A DNA stretch of 64,000 nt, taken from the NCBI GenBank assembly GCA_902790675.1, contig CADASU010000002.1, positions 62,001 to 126,000 of the forward strand, in the 5' to 3' direction. This DNA is from Oscillospiraceae bacterium (GTDB lineage Bacteria > Bacillota > Clostridia > Oscillospirales > Ruminococcaceae). The notes beneath the pieces were generated by a model. It was not told where the DNA came from. It did not search any database and was given only the letters and a program-made list of their open reading frames with translations. Positions 55,453 to 64,000 of this stretch are shown here, in pieces. Each line of letters opens with the position of its first letter. The first letter of the stretch is position 1. A program made the translations under genes and the position numbers.

Positions 55453-56286
55453 TTATAGAAATTGTTTATACATTTCTTGCATTTTTTTAGCATCTTCGGC
55501 CTGAGTTCCAGAAGATTCACATATGAAAGTTGGAGATAAACCACGCCTAGCAATCAATTCAGCTAGCGGCTCAAAATCAGGGCCATATGTTGTATCTTCA
55601 AAGGTTAGGTGCTTCTTTTCTCCTCCAGGAACGGTATACTCTATCTTAGAAAAATGCGAATGAAAAATTTTTAAACGATCCAAACCCAATTTATTTTCTA
55701 TACTATTTAAAATTTCAGCATATGCTGTAGAGCTATTAACTTTGCCAAAAGTTCTAGCATTTAAATGCCCAAAATCCACACAAGGAATCATATTATCAGC
55801 AACTTCACACAATGATAAAACCTCATCTAAAGTTCCGAGCTGATTTACTTTTCCCATTGTTTCAGGACAAATAGAAATATCATCCAAATTTTCCTCTTTC
55901 AATGCAACAACAGCTTTCGATATGGTTTCTTTTGCTAAATTCAAAGCCAATTGTCTATCAATTTTTCCGCATGATCCAGAGTGTACAACAATTCTAGTAG
56001 CGCCCATACATTTAGCAATTTTTGCAGTTTGAATTATATATTTAACACTATTATTTCTTTTTTCTTCTTCAACACTAGAAAGAGAAATATAATAAGGCGC
56101 ATGAACAGATAGCTTGATATCTTTCATAGATAATCCAAATTTTTCAGCATTTTTAGGAGAAACACGAACTCCCCTTCCACACTGATATTCATATGCACCA
56201 AGATTAAAAGATTTTAAATATTCATAAATACTAATATTTTTATTGTAGCTATTAGAATTGCCAGCTGGCCCAAAAACTGCTCCCAT
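55453..56286 (-). CDS. Endonuclease IV-like TIM-barrel protein
   Basis: A 277-residue protein of the AP endonuclease 2 fold. Metal-binding segments typical of endonuclease IV are seen: LSVHAPYYISL, VVHSGSCGK, CPETMGK, CVDFGHLNAR, FHSHFSKIEY and FICESSG. It probably nicks DNA 5' of abasic sites. Because HSHFS and the C-terminal region differ somewhat from Nfo, a sugar-isomerase-like role cannot be excluded. The start shares a base with the stop of the upstream yqeG gene. Confidence 0.85.
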   Translation of the reverse strand: MGAVFGPAGNSNSYNKNISIYEYLKSFNLGAYEYQCGRGVRVSPKNAEKFGLSMKDIKLSVHAPYYISLSSVEEEKRNNSVKYIIQTAKIAKCMGATRIVVHSGSCGKIDRQLALNLAKETISKAVVALKEENLDDISICPETMGKVNQLGTLDEVLSLCEVADNMIPCVDFGHLNARTFGKVNSSTAYAEILNSIENKLGLDRLKIFHSHFSKIEYTVPGGEKKHLTFEDTTYGPDFEPLAELIARRGLSPTFICESSGTQAEDAKKMQEMYKQFL

Positions 56287-56780
56287 TATTTCTTATCACC
56301 CTTATCATAACGAGATATAAACGGTTTTTCAAACAACCTTTTGATTTTCCAAAAATATCCTTTTTCTCTAACAAAAGGTTCAACTAATATTGTTTTAAAT
56401 CCATTTAATTTTCCGCCAAATATATCTGTAAAAACTTGATCTCCAACAACTGCAACTTTATCTCTATCAATGTTCAAAATTTTCAAAGCCCTTCTTAATC
56501 CAAAAGGCAAAGGCTTCAAGCTCATAGCAACATAATTCAAGTCCAATGTCAGCGCAAATGGTTGTATGCTCCTAGTAAAATTATTTGAAGCTACAATAAG
56601 CTGTATTCCCGCCTCACGCATTTTAGCAATCCATTCCTCAACACCATCATATGGAACTTTTCCTCTATACTCTCTCAAAGTATTATCAACATCGAGAATT
56701 AGCGCCACAACCCCCATATCTTTCAAAATATCTGGGGTAATTTCAAAAATAGAAGACAAATATAAATCTGGTTTTAACAT
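56286..56780 (-). CDS. yqeG: YqeG family HAD-IIIA phosphatase
   Basis: A 164-residue HAD phosphatase. Motif I is LILDVDNTLREY, motif II is LIVASNN and motif III is VAVVGDQVFTDI followed by GGKLNGFKTILVEP, the YqeG pattern. Related proteins act on phosphatidylglycerophosphate in mitochondria and some bacteria; the Firmicute role is not settled. GGAG lies 7 nt before the ATG at 56780, preferred over an upstream start without a site. It overlaps the next gene by 1 nt. Confidence 0.88.
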   Translation of the reverse strand: MLKPDLYLSSIFEITPDILKDMGVVALILDVDNTLREYRGKVPYDGVEEWIAKMREAGIQLIVASNNFTRSIQPFALTLDLNYVAMSLKPLPFGLRRALKILNIDRDKVAVVGDQVFTDIFGGKLNGFKTILVEPFVREKGYFWKIKRLFEKPFISRYDKGDKK

Positions 56781-56820
56781 CAAAAGACTCCACAATTAAA
56801 ATTATTTTACGTATAAATAA

Positions 56821-56841
56821 AACCCGACTCATACTCGGGTT
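56821..56841 (-). terminator. Terminator after rpsU
   Basis: Stem AACCCGA (56821-56827) / TCGGGTT (56835-56841) followed on the minus strand by TTTATTTA. Confidence 0.75.
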
Positions 56842-56849
56842 AAAAATTT

Positions 56850-57026
56850 TTATTTAAATTTACGTTTACGAGCAGCTTCTGATTTTTTCTTACGCTTAAC
56901 AGAAGGCTTTTCATAATGCTCTCTTTTTCTGATTTCTGATATAATACCAGACTTAGCACAAGACCTTTTGAATCTTCTCAAAGCACTATCTAAAGATTCA
57001 TTATCTTTAACACGAATTTCTGACAC
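56850..57026 (-). CDS. rpsU: 30S ribosomal protein bS21
   Basis: A 58-residue small-subunit protein near the anti-Shine-Dalgarno region. Typical [14 protein letters not shown] and basic C-terminus [12 protein letters not shown]. It starts with GTG 57026 behind a GGGAGG site; the reading frame is open well upstream, but the family length and the ribosome site fix this start. Confidence 0.95.
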   Translation of the reverse strand: MSEIRVKDNESLDSALRRFKRSCAKSGIISEIRKREHYEKPSVKRKKKSEAARKRKFK

Positions 57027-57301
57027 TTTATTCCCTCCCTTTAAAACACAGCAGGGACTACTTCCCATAAAATATAAATATAACAACAAGTTAATTATAT
57101 TACATAACACCAAATAAGTCAAGTGTAATTTTAACAAAAACACTGCTAAACATATATAAAACATCATAAATTTGCAAAACTTGAAGTAAGATAAAATGAA
57201 CCAATAATTTCAAAATTTTAATAATATCAATAATTTTTTCCTATAAAATTCCAAATAAAATAAATTATACAATCTTGCGTGCAATATAACCATAAATTTT
57301 A

Positions 57302-57955
57302 TTAGCACATTCTAACCACTAAAAACTTAATAGGAATTCCCTTTTCACTAAACATTATTTCGTGTTCGGTTAATAAATTATTCTTCATAAAACCACTATT
57401 ATGCAAGTCATATGTAATATTTTCAATTTTAAATCCGCTATTTTTAAAATAATTTATGCTATCTTCAAATAAATTAATATCATCTGTTTTAAAATATATT
57501 AATCCGTCTTTCTTCAAAAATTCTTTATATTGCACTAGCTGTCTGGTATGAGTTAATCGCCTTTTATGGTGCCGAGTCTTGGGCCAAGGATTGCAAAAAC
57601 ATATATAAATTTTATCAACTACATCTGATTTATCAAACAACTTACTGCAATACTCAATATTATATCTTGTTAGAAAAACATTATCTGGTGTTTTATCTAC
57701 AAAAGTTCTTGCTATATTTCTGCGAGCAACTCCTAAAATATCATCACTCATATCTATTCCGATATAATTGATATTTGGATTATCAAAAGCAAGCCTAGAT
57801 AAAAAAACACCCTTTCCACATCCCAATTCCAAATGTAAAGGTTGCTCTTTTTTAAATAAACTTATCCATTGTCCTCTCATATCAACCGGATTTTTTACAT
57901 AATATTCACACTTACTTAATTCAGGCCTAGCCCAATTTTTTCTTCTCATCCTCAT
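57302..57955 (-). CDS. trmB: tRNA (guanosine-46-N7)-methyltransferase
   Basis: A 217-residue SAM-dependent enzyme making m7G46 in the tRNA variable loop. SAM motif LHLELGCGKGVFLS, then YIGIDMSDDIL, the catalytic-site segment CFCNPWPKTRHHKRRLTH, and FKTDDINLFE. The length is that of Firmicute TrmB. Apparently alone on its strand; no clear terminator is seen downstream. Confidence 0.95.
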   Translation of the reverse strand: MRMRRKNWARPELSKCEYYVKNPVDMRGQWISLFKKEQPLHLELGCGKGVFLSRLAFDNPNINYIGIDMSDDILGVARRNIARTFVDKTPDNVFLTRYNIEYCSKLFDKSDVVDKIYICFCNPWPKTRHHKRRLTHTRQLVQYKEFLKKDGLIYFKTDDINLFEDSINYFKNSGFKIENITYDLHNSGFMKNNLLTEHEIMFSEKGIPIKFLVVRMC

Positions 57956-58060
57956 TTTTATATTATCACACCTTTAATTTTTCAATGCCCAATATAATGA
58001 TATTATATTTTATGAACAAAAACAAGGTTTAAAGTATATTATAAAAATTTTTGTATCTTA

Positions 58061-58090
58061 TTGACGATTATTTACTTAAAATGTTATAAT
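58061..58090 (+). promoter_or_regulatory. Promoter of the phosphofructokinase gene
   Basis: TTGACG (58061-58066), 18-nt spacer, extended -10 TGt-TATAAT (hexamer 58085-58090), followed by a leader of about 65 nt without recognisable structure. Confidence 0.7.
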
Positions 58091-58163
58091 TTTCTTGTTT
58101 GTTATTTTACACTTAAAATACTTACAGCATATAATACAGTACTTTTCAGAGAGGAATTATTAA

Positions 58164-59387
58164 ATGAAAAATCTTTTAGTAGCTCAGTCTGGTGGACCAA
58201 CTGCAGCAATAAATTCTACGTTAATAGGAATATATAATGCGGCTAAGAGTAAAGTAGATAATGTTTATGGAGCAAGATATGGAATAAAAGGTGTTTTTAA
58301 TAAGGACATACATAATTTATCCAAACTGTTAAATGAAAGTGATTTGCCAATTCTAGCTCAAACTCCTGCTTGTGCATTAGGATCTTGTAGACAAAAATTA
58401 AAAGATCCTCAAAATTATCCAGAGCAGTATGAATCTCTAATAAAAATATTTAGAGAATATTCAATAAACTATTTTGTCTATATCGGTGGAAATGATTCAA
58501 TGGACACTGTTAATAAAATTTCCACTTATTTAAAACAAAACAATATAAACGATATAATTGTCGTTGGCGCTCCAAAAACTATAGATAATGACTTAGTTGA
58601 AACCGATCATTGCCCTGGTTTTGGATCTGCTGCAAAATATATAGCAACAACAATTGCTGAATTAGAAAGAGACTGTTCAGTGTACTCTGTTCCAGCCGTA
58701 ACACTGGTGGAGATAATGGGAAGAGATGCAGGCTGGCTAACAGCCGCGTCGGCGCTTTCTCGCTTAAATGGTTCTAAAGGCCCTTCTTTGATATATTGCT
58801 GCGAAAAAGCATTCGATACACATCTTTTTTTAAGCGATATTAAAAAACTGTTTGAAAAGAAAGATAATAGTATATTAGTTGCACTAAGCGAAGGAATTCA
58901 CGATAATAATGGCAGATATATCTCTGAAACAGCTGGACAAACATATTTAGATGAATTTGGCCATAAACAAAATGCTGGTGCTGCAAAAGTTCTGGAACAA
59001 ATTGTAAAAAAAGAATTTGGCTGCAAAACAAGATCAATAGAAATTAATTTAATGCAAAGAGCTGCCGCACATATTTCTTCATTAACAGATATTAATGAAT
59101 CTATAAAATTGGGAGAACAAGCAGCCAAATGTGCACTAAATGAAATGAATGGAAAAATGTCAATTATCCTGCGGAAAAACAATAATCCATATGAAGTAGA
59201 ATATAGCTCAATTAACACGTCAATTGTTGCAAATAAAGTAAAACATTTACCAAATGATATGATATCTTCAAGTGGAAATGATGTTACAAATAAAGCTATA
59301 GAATATCTAAAGCCCCTCATACAAGGAGAGCTTACAGTTAAATATAAAAATGGAATACCGCTTCATTTAAATTTATTTCAAGAGTAA
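58164..59387 (+). CDS. 6-phosphofructokinase, probably PPi-dependent
   Basis: A 407-residue group II-like phosphofructokinase. The phosphoryl-donor region reads YIGGNDSMDT, not the ATP-type GGDGS, and the active-site motif is PKTIDNDL, where Lys replaces the Gly of ATP-dependent enzymes; both point to pyrophosphate as donor. Other motifs: LVEIMGRDAGWL and ALSEGI. PPi-linked enzymes work reversibly and save ATP in fermenting anaerobes. GAGAGGA precedes ATG. The donor assignment is from known family rules. Confidence 0.9.
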   Translation: MKNLLVAQSGGPTAAINSTLIGIYNAAKSKVDNVYGARYGIKGVFNKDIHNLSKLLNESDLPILAQTPACALGSCRQKLKDPQNYPEQYESLIKIFREYSINYFVYIGGNDSMDTVNKISTYLKQNNINDIIVVGAPKTIDNDLVETDHCPGFGSAAKYIATTIAELERDCSVYSVPAVTLVEIMGRDAGWLTAASALSRLNGSKGPSLIYCCEKAFDTHLFLSDIKKLFEKKDNSILVALSEGIHDNNGRYISETAGQTYLDEFGHKQNAGAAKVLEQIVKKEFGCKTRSIEINLMQRAAAHISSLTDINESIKLGEQAAKCALNEMNGKMSIILRKNNNPYEVEYSSINTSIVANKVKHLPNDMISSSGNDVTNKAIEYLKPLIQGELTVKYKNGIPLHLNLFQE

Positions 59388-59457
59388 AATATTAAGAATT
59401 TTTTAAACAGCTTTGATATATAATAAAATAAAAATAATATATTGGAGTTGTTTTTTA

Positions 59458-59922
59458 ATGAAAATTCACTTAAAACCATTATTAGTAAGTTTGTTAATAA
59501 GCTTAGGAGTTGGCGGGCTAGCTAGTTTTGTAACGTCAGGAAGCTACTCTATTTATGAAAATCTTCAAAAACCTGCTTTATATCCCCCAGGCTGGTTGTT
59601 TCCAATAGTATGGGGCATTTTGTATTTTCTTATGGGAATAAGTTCGTACATTATATTTACCTCAAATTCAGACTCTAAAAATAATGCTTTAAAATTCTAC
59701 GCTCTGCAACTAATAGTTAATTTCTTTTGGCCAATATTATTTTTTAATTTAGAACTATTCTGGGTAGCATTTTTTTGGCTTATATTACTAGTTATTTTAG
59801 TTATAATAACCATTGTTCTTTTTAAAAAAATAGATTCAACTGCTGCTTGGCTACTGATTCCATATTTGGTTTGGATATTGTTTGCAAGCTATCTAAATTT
59901 TTCGATTGCTATTTTGAATTAA
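59458..59922 (+). CDS. TspO/MBR family membrane protein
   Basis: A 154-residue protein with five hydrophobic helices rich in Trp and aromatic residues, including LQKPALYPPGWLFPIVW and FFWPILFFNLELFW, the classic TspO pattern. TspO proteins bind tetrapyrroles and help degrade or sense them; the physiological role in Clostridia is unclear. The ATG at 59458 with TTGGAG upstream fits the family; the frame is open further upstream without a site. It follows the phosphofructokinase by 70 nt. Confidence 0.92.
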   Translation: MKIHLKPLLVSLLISLGVGGLASFVTSGSYSIYENLQKPALYPPGWLFPIVWGILYFLMGISSYIIFTSNSDSKNNALKFYALQLIVNFFWPILFFNLELFWVAFFWLILLVILVIITIVLFKKIDSTAAWLLIPYLVWILFASYLNFSIAILN

Positions 59923-59928
59923 AAATAA

Positions 59929-59975
59929 AAAAACAAGTCCACAAACTATATTTATATAAAACAGGACTTGTTTTT
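59929..59975. terminator. Terminator after the TspO gene
   Basis: A perfect 12-bp inverted repeat (59929-59940 and 59964-59975) with a T run on the right and an A run on the left, so it can act in both directions. Confidence 0.82.
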
Positions 59976-60040
59976 AATTTAATAACAAAAAATATTTAAG
60001 TATCCATAACTTACGACATAATAATATATTTTATTTATTT

Positions 60041-60871
60041 TTAACAGTCGGTTTCACGCGACGGAAAAAATTCATTTATTGGAAACTCTATATTTTTAAA
60101 TACATCACATGGGTTTTCGGAAGTGTTTGTGCACTCTTTTTCTGGAATACAATAATCATATACCGGAACCATCATTTGCACCTGACGTTCTATTTGAACG
60201 ATTGAAAAAATACCAATGCTTATAAACACATTTCTCTGAGGTAATACATTTTCAAAAGAGCCCTCAAAGCAAGAACATATTGAATTTGGTAATGAACATG
60301 AACACCAATCACTTGCTATATCAGCACTTTCTTTAGAGCAACTTGACAGCAGCATCGGTTCTGCAATTTGAACTGTTACTTTAGGCAATGCTTGAGGGTT
60401 TATAGAACTTGAATTTTCGCTTTGTATATTGCTAAAAGTTTTAACACTACCCTCACTACCAAATAAAACAACCTTTTTGCAAAATGTGCAAACACCTGTT
60501 ACTTCAGTGGCATTAGAAAGGGGTGAATTATGGACAGATAGTGTAACCAAGAAATAAAAAGTCATATCAACAGAATAAAAGCCTTTATGAAATGGAACCG
60601 GTTCTACCGACATAGTAACATCCATTACTTCAACAGTTTTGGGTTTTACAAGATAAGCTTCGTCTATTATGGGCTGTGTGGCATCTGTAAAAAACACTCT
60701 AAGATCTTCTAAACAGTCTTTGTCTCCACAGCTATCATATATTCTATCGGCATTTATACAAACTGCTTCTCTAATATTACAATTATTTTTTGAATTGTTG
60801 CTGAACGTATTGGATATTGTTTCATTGTTACGATTAGGTCTGCTGGTATTTTCAAAATTTTTGTCTAGCAT
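60041..60871 (-). CDS. Conserved clostridial Cys-rich protein of unknown function
   Basis: A 276-residue soluble protein without signal peptide or membrane helix. The N-terminal 35 residues are Asn/Ser-rich; then comes a well-ordered segment (REAVCINADRIYDSCGDKDC, then EDLRVFFTDA and VEPVPFHKGFYSVDMTFYF). It contains about 15 Cys, several in clusters (CTFCKK, CSCSLPNSICSC). I recall similar proteins being widespread in Clostridia as 'hypothetical', but cannot name a function. The beta-rich pattern with many Cys would suit a spore-coat or storage protein; that is speculation. GGAGG lies 5 nt before the ATG. Confidence 0.7.
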   Translation of the reverse strand: MLDKNFENTSRPNRNNETISNTFSNNSKNNCNIREAVCINADRIYDSCGDKDCLEDLRVFFTDATQPIIDEAYLVKPKTVEVMDVTMSVEPVPFHKGFYSVDMTFYFLVTLSVHNSPLSNATEVTGVCTFCKKVVLFGSEGSVKTFSNIQSENSSSINPQALPKVTVQIAEPMLLSSCSKESADIASDWCSCSLPNSICSCFEGSFENVLPQRNVFISIGIFSIVQIERQVQMMVPVYDYCIPEKECTNTSENPCDVFKNIEFPINEFFPSRETDC

Positions 60872-60987
60872 ATTAATCCTCCTGAAATAAAATTAAAGCT
60901 CCTGCTTCATTCCATTCTATGTAATTATATAAAATTTGTGAGTATGTCAATCATTCTGTATATATACTGCACTTTTTCTATTTTTAC

Positions 60988-61016
60988 TTGATTTTTTTTT
61001 CATTGTGTGTTAGAAT
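60988..61016 (+). promoter_or_regulatory. rpmB promoter
   Basis: TTGATT (60988-60993), 17-nt spacer, extended -10 TGt-TAGAAT (hexamer 61011-61016). Confidence 0.55.
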
Positions 61017-61135
61017 TGATTAGGTTAATGGTCATTTAGTTATTTCTTTTATTTTATGTGTTGACTATTGTGTTTAACATAAACCATGAATTTGGTTTTT
61101 TACTTAAATTATTTTATTTAGGAGGTAATCCCTTT

Positions 61136-61321
61136 ATGGCTAAGTGTGATATTTGTGGTAAAGGTGTGTCTTTTGGTATAAAAGTTTCACACTCACATAA
61201 GCGTTCCAATCGTTCTTGGAAACCAAATATAAGACGCGTAAAAGCAATAGTTAGTGGCACTCCTTGCCACTTAAATGCATGTACTCGTTGCTTACGTTCT
61301 GGTAAAGTTGAACGCGCTTAA
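61136..61321 (+). CDS. rpmB: 50S ribosomal protein bL28, zinc-binding form
   Basis: A 61-residue large-subunit protein. N-terminal AKCDICGKGVSFG and later CTRCLRSGKV supply two CxxC pairs, the zinc-binding C+ version. Middle part SHSHKRSNRSWKPNI is characteristic. The ATG at 61136 has AGGAGG 11 nt upstream; the open frame upstream is ignored for that reason. Monocistronic with its own promoter and terminator. Confidence 0.95.
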   Translation: MAKCDICGKGVSFGIKVSHSHKRSNRSWKPNIRRVKAIVSGTPCHLNACTRCLRSGKVERA

Positions 61322-61341
61322 AATAAGTTAAGTGTTTAAAG

Positions 61342-61372
61342 TAAAGGCTGCTATTTTAGTGGCTTTATTTTT
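61342..61372 (+). terminator. Terminator after rpmB
   Basis: Imperfect stem TAAAG-GCTGCTA / TAGTGGC-TTTA (two G-T pairs, one bulge) followed by a run of T. Confidence 0.6.
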
Positions 61373-61396
61373 TTATACTATTTTTATAATTTTAGA

Positions 61397-61425
61397 TTGA
61401 AATATTATGTAATATGGTTTATAAT
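61397..61425 (+). promoter_or_regulatory. glyA promoter
   Basis: TTGAAA (61397-61402), 17-nt spacer, TATAAT (61420-61425). The leader of about 30 nt is too short for a riboswitch. Confidence 0.75.
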
Positions 61426-61464
61426 CGAAATATAAATTATTAGTTTATATTTGGAGGTTTTTTG

Positions 61465-62718
61465 ATGTTTGAATCTAACATGAATAATATGGATTTGTTA
61501 AGAAATTATGATGTTGAAGTAAGTGATGCTTTAGATCAAGAACTAAACCGTCAGCGTGAAAATTTGGAACTTATTGCAAGTGAAAATATTGTTTCTCCAG
61601 CTGTTATGGCTGCAATGGGGTCAATATTAACAAATAAATACGCAGAAGGATATCCTTCAAAGCGTTATTATGGTGGATGTCAATATGTAGATATTGTTGA
61701 AAATATAGCAATTGAACGTGCAAAGAAATTATTTAATGCGAATTTTGCTAATGTACAGCCACATTCTGGAGCTAATGCTAATAATGCGGTTTACTTTGCA
61801 TTTCTAAAGCCAGGAGACACAGTTTTAGGTTTAAGTTTGGCTGAGGGCGGGCATTTAACTCACGGATCTCCTGTTAATATGTCAGGATCTTATTACAATT
61901 TTATACCATATGGATTAAATGAAAAAACACAATATATAGACTATAATGTCATGGAAAAGCTAGCAATAAAAAACAAACCAAAACTAATAGTTGCTGGCGC
62001 TTCAGCATATCCAAGAATTATTGACTTTAAAGCAATTTCCGAAATTGCAAAAAAAGTTGGCGCGCTTTTGATGGTGGATATTGCACATATTGCTGGATTA
62101 ATAGCGGCTGATTTACATCCATCTCCCTTCCCGTACGCAGACATTGTAACATCAACTACACATAAAACTTTACGCGGCCCAAGAGGTGGATTAATTTTAA
62201 GTAACGATGAAGAAATAGCAAAGAAAATAAATAAAGCAATTTTTCCCGGAACTCAAGGTGGCCCTTTAATGCATGTTATAGCAGGAAAAGCAGTGTGTTT
62301 TGGTGAAGCTTTAAAAAGTGATTTTAAGGTATATCAAGAAAATGTTGTTAAAAATTCAAAAAAATTAGCAGAAGAAATGGTTAAAAAAGGATTTAATTTG
62401 GTTTCCAACGGAACAGATAATCATTTAATGCTGGTAGACTTAAGAAACTTTGAGGTTACAGGAAAAGAGCTAGAAAAAAATCTTGATGAAGTACATATAA
62501 CTGTAAATAAAAATGCTATTCCTAACGACCCTCAAAGTCCATTTGTGACTAGCGGAATAAGAATTGGAACACCAGCAGTTACAACAAGAGGTTTTAAAGA
62601 AGCAGATATGGGAAAAATTGCTGAGTGTATATATTTAACAGCTAGTGATCATGTTAATAATTCCAAAAAATGTTCCGAAATTGTATCCAATTTATGTGAA
62701 AAATATCCAATTTATTAA
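61465..62718 (+). CDS. glyA: Serine hydroxymethyltransferase
   Basis: A 417-residue PLP enzyme interconverting serine and glycine with transfer of a one-carbon unit to tetrahydrofolate. Motifs: [42 protein letters not shown] and the PLP-Lys segment [15 protein letters not shown] 61465 has GGAGG 7 nt upstream. Length standard. A replication-recombination gene follows 23 nt later, so the two are probably one transcript. Confidence 0.97.
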   Translation: MFESNMNNMDLLRNYDVEVSDALDQELNRQRENLELIASENIVSPAVMAAMGSILTNKYAEGYPSKRYYGGCQYVDIVENIAIERAKKLFNANFANVQPHSGANANNAVYFAFLKPGDTVLGLSLAEGGHLTHGSPVNMSGSYYNFIPYGLNEKTQYIDYNVMEKLAIKNKPKLIVAGASAYPRIIDFKAISEIAKKVGALLMVDIAHIAGLIAADLHPSPFPYADIVTSTTHKTLRGPRGGLILSNDEEIAKKINKAIFPGTQGGPLMHVIAGKAVCFGEALKSDFKVYQENVVKNSKKLAEEMVKKGFNLVSNGTDNHLMLVDLRNFEVTGKELEKNLDEVHITVNKNAIPNDPQSPFVTSGIRIGTPAVTTRGFKEADMGKIAECIYLTASDHVNNSKKCSEIVSNLCEKYPIY

Positions 62719-62741
62719 AAATTATCAAAGAGGTGTTTATT

Positions 62742-63989
62742 TTGCCTTTAGCAGATCGAATAAGGCCAGAATCTTTAGATGATATAGTCGGACAACGCCA
62801 TCTTCTAGGAGATAATCAACCATTCAAGTCTATTGTTAATTCAAAATACCTTCCAAACATGATATTTTATGGTCCTTCTGGAACGGGAAAAACAACTGTA
62901 GCCAAAATAATAGCCAAAAAATCTAATATGAAATTACACTATATCAATGGTACTAACGCCTCTTTATCAGACATTAAAGACGTAATATCCGATACAAATA
63001 CCATTTTTGGTCAAAACGGAATATTATTATATCTAGATGAGATACAATATTTAAACAAAAAGCAACAACAAAGTTTGTTAGAATATATTGAAAATGGAAG
63101 TATAACTTTAATTGCATCAACAACAGAGAATCCATATTTTTATATTTATAATGCGATTTTAAGTAGGTGCACAGTATTTGAATTTAAACCTGTTTCACAT
63201 AATGACATAATGCCCGCAATCAAAAGAGCTTTTTCATATATGGAAAAGGAATTAAATACATCTATAAACTACGACAATGACGCTCTTAACCATATTGCAT
63301 ATAGTTGCGGTGGGGATGTTAGAAAAGCAATAAATACCGTGGAACTTTGCGCTATATCTGCAAAGAATTTTCATGTGGATTTGGAGCTAGCAAGAAAATT
63401 AACTCAACGAAATGGTAATAAATATGATCGTCAAGGCGATGAACACTACGACCTTCTATCTGCTCTACAGAAATCTATACGAGGAAGTGACGAAAACGCA
63501 GCGTTACATTATTTGGCACGTCTTTTGGATGCTGGCAACATAATATCTCCGTGTAGACGCCTCTTAGTAATTGCATGTGAAGATATAGGTTTGGCTTATC
63601 CGAATGTGATTCCCATAGTAAAATCTTGTGTAGATATAGCTTTTCAATTAGGCCTTCCAGAAGCCAGAATTCCGTTAGCTAACGCTGTTATTTTACTTGC
63701 AACTTCTCCAAAGTCCAACAGTGCTTATTGTGCTATAAATGAAGCACTAGATGATGTAAAAAATGGTAAAATTGGTGAATTTCCCAGGTGTTTACAAAAT
63801 ATGCATTTTGATGGAGAAGGAAACAAAAATATAGGTCAAAATTATAAATATCCACATAATTTTAATAATCATTTTGTTAAACAGCAATATATGCCGGATA
63901 TTTTAAAAAACAAATGCTATTATAAATTTGGTAACAATAAAGCAGAACAATTAGCTTTAAAATATAGAAATAAAATATTGGAGGATTGA
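62742..63989 (+). CDS. rarA: Replication-associated recombination protein A (RarA/MgsA)
   Basis: A 415-residue AAA+ ATPase that acts at stalled forks, binding SSB and the clamp loader. It begins PLADRIRPESLDDIVGQRHL, has Walker A FYGPSGTGKTT, Walker B LLYLDEIQYL and sensor 1 IASTTENP. The C-terminal tetramerisation part includes DRQGDEHYDLLSALQKSIRG and a PLANAVILLATSPKSN segment. I choose TTG 62742, 6 nt after AGAGGTG, matching the family start; GTG 62733 is inside the ribosome site. Confidence 0.95.
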   Translation: MPLADRIRPESLDDIVGQRHLLGDNQPFKSIVNSKYLPNMIFYGPSGTGKTTVAKIIAKKSNMKLHYINGTNASLSDIKDVISDTNTIFGQNGILLYLDEIQYLNKKQQQSLLEYIENGSITLIASTTENPYFYIYNAILSRCTVFEFKPVSHNDIMPAIKRAFSYMEKELNTSINYDNDALNHIAYSCGGDVRKAINTVELCAISAKNFHVDLELARKLTQRNGNKYDRQGDEHYDLLSALQKSIRGSDENAALHYLARLLDAGNIISPCRRLLVIACEDIGLAYPNVIPIVKSCVDIAFQLGLPEARIPLANAVILLATSPKSNSAYCAINEALDDVKNGKIGEFPRCLQNMHFDGEGNKNIGQNYKYPHNFNNHFVKQQYMPDILKNKCYYKFGNNKAEQLALKYRNKILED

Positions 63990-63993
63990 TTAA

Positions 63994-64000
63994 ATGTTTG
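63994..64000 (+). CDS. Start of a following gene (only the first codons present)
   Basis: ATG TTT at 63994 with GGAGG at 63980-63984, 9 nt upstream, directly after the rarA stop. Nothing can be said of its product. Confidence 0.5.

Noticed and set aside
61326..61464. Glycine riboswitch upstream of glyA
   Set aside because: The leader after the -10 at 61420 is about 35 nt and unstructured.

Overview
The window is a strongly AT-rich stretch from a low-G+C, spore-forming Firmicute, most likely a member of class Clostridia. The evidence is SpoIIID, BofA with its YaaL-type partner, a YlmC/YmxH PRC-barrel sporulation protein, AddAB instead of RecBCD, HPr kinase, a PPi-type phosphofructokinase, TIGR04086 next to yajC, and a CD1247-type protein next to efp. 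The code is standard (TGA is used as a stop). ATG, GTG and TTG starts all occur behind strong GGAGG-type ribosome sites, and many promoters are near-consensus TTGACA-N17-TATAAT, often with an extended -10 TG. The genus is not identified. Most of the window is ordinary chromosomal core; no intact phage, transposon or CRISPR array is seen.

Layout. 1-9 kb: the start of hprK, then a cell-envelope glycan group (YfhO, GT4 glycosyltransferase, MOP flippase, polyprenyl glycosylphosphotransferase), bofA/yaaL, a GNAT and a Nudix protein. 9.5-18 kb: RNA methyltransferase, amidohydrolase, fructose-bisphosphate aldolase, Ogg-type glycosylase, greA-lysS, an uncharacterised repeat protein with a HEPN-like C-terminal motif, a TIGR04086 protein and yajC. 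18.3-23.5 kb: a secreted Asn-repeat protein broken by a 14-bp tandem duplication, a GHL10 glycosidase-like protein, a SipW-like protein without catalytic residues, YlmC/YmxH and spoIIID. 23.6-24.2 kb: four tRNAs. 24.3-31.9 kb: two HAD phosphatases, thiamine pyrophosphokinase, SDR, M18 aminopeptidase, lytic transglycosylase, coaE, Sua5-type protein and prfA. 32-39 kb: addB-addA. 39-40 kb: the rpsF-ssb-rpsR operon. 40.2-40.9 kb: decayed DNA with relics of an NAD(P)H-dependent FMN reductase in two orientations. 40.9-41.3 kb: three tRNAs. 41.4-45.8 kb: an MreB/Mbl-like protein, ComF, RecD2 and a small membrane protein. 46-52.7 kb: a lipoprotein polysaccharide deacetylase, metK, feoA-feoB with a Cys-rich partner, and a zinc-ribbon pseudokinase. 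52.8-58 kb: CD1247-type protein, efp, M24 peptidase, aroQ, an endonuclease IV-like protein, YqeG, rpsU and trmB. 58-64 kb: PPi-PFK, TspO, a conserved unknown protein, rpmB, glyA, rarA and the first bases of another gene.

How the genes fit together. Glycan synthesis and export, peptidoglycan turnover, deacetylation and an actin-like protein supply envelope functions. AddAB, RecD2, RarA, Ogg and the endonuclease IV-like protein supply DNA repair. Aldolase, PPi-PFK and HPr kinase belong to glycolysis and its control. Ribosomal proteins bS6, bS18, bS21 and bL28, EF-P, RF1, LysRS, the Sua5-type enzyme, TrmB and seven tRNAs serve translation. The loci most worth a second look are the slippage-prone Asn-repeat protein, the repeat/HEPN-like protein, the pseudokinase, the catalytically empty SipW-like protein and the rearranged FMN-reductase relic.
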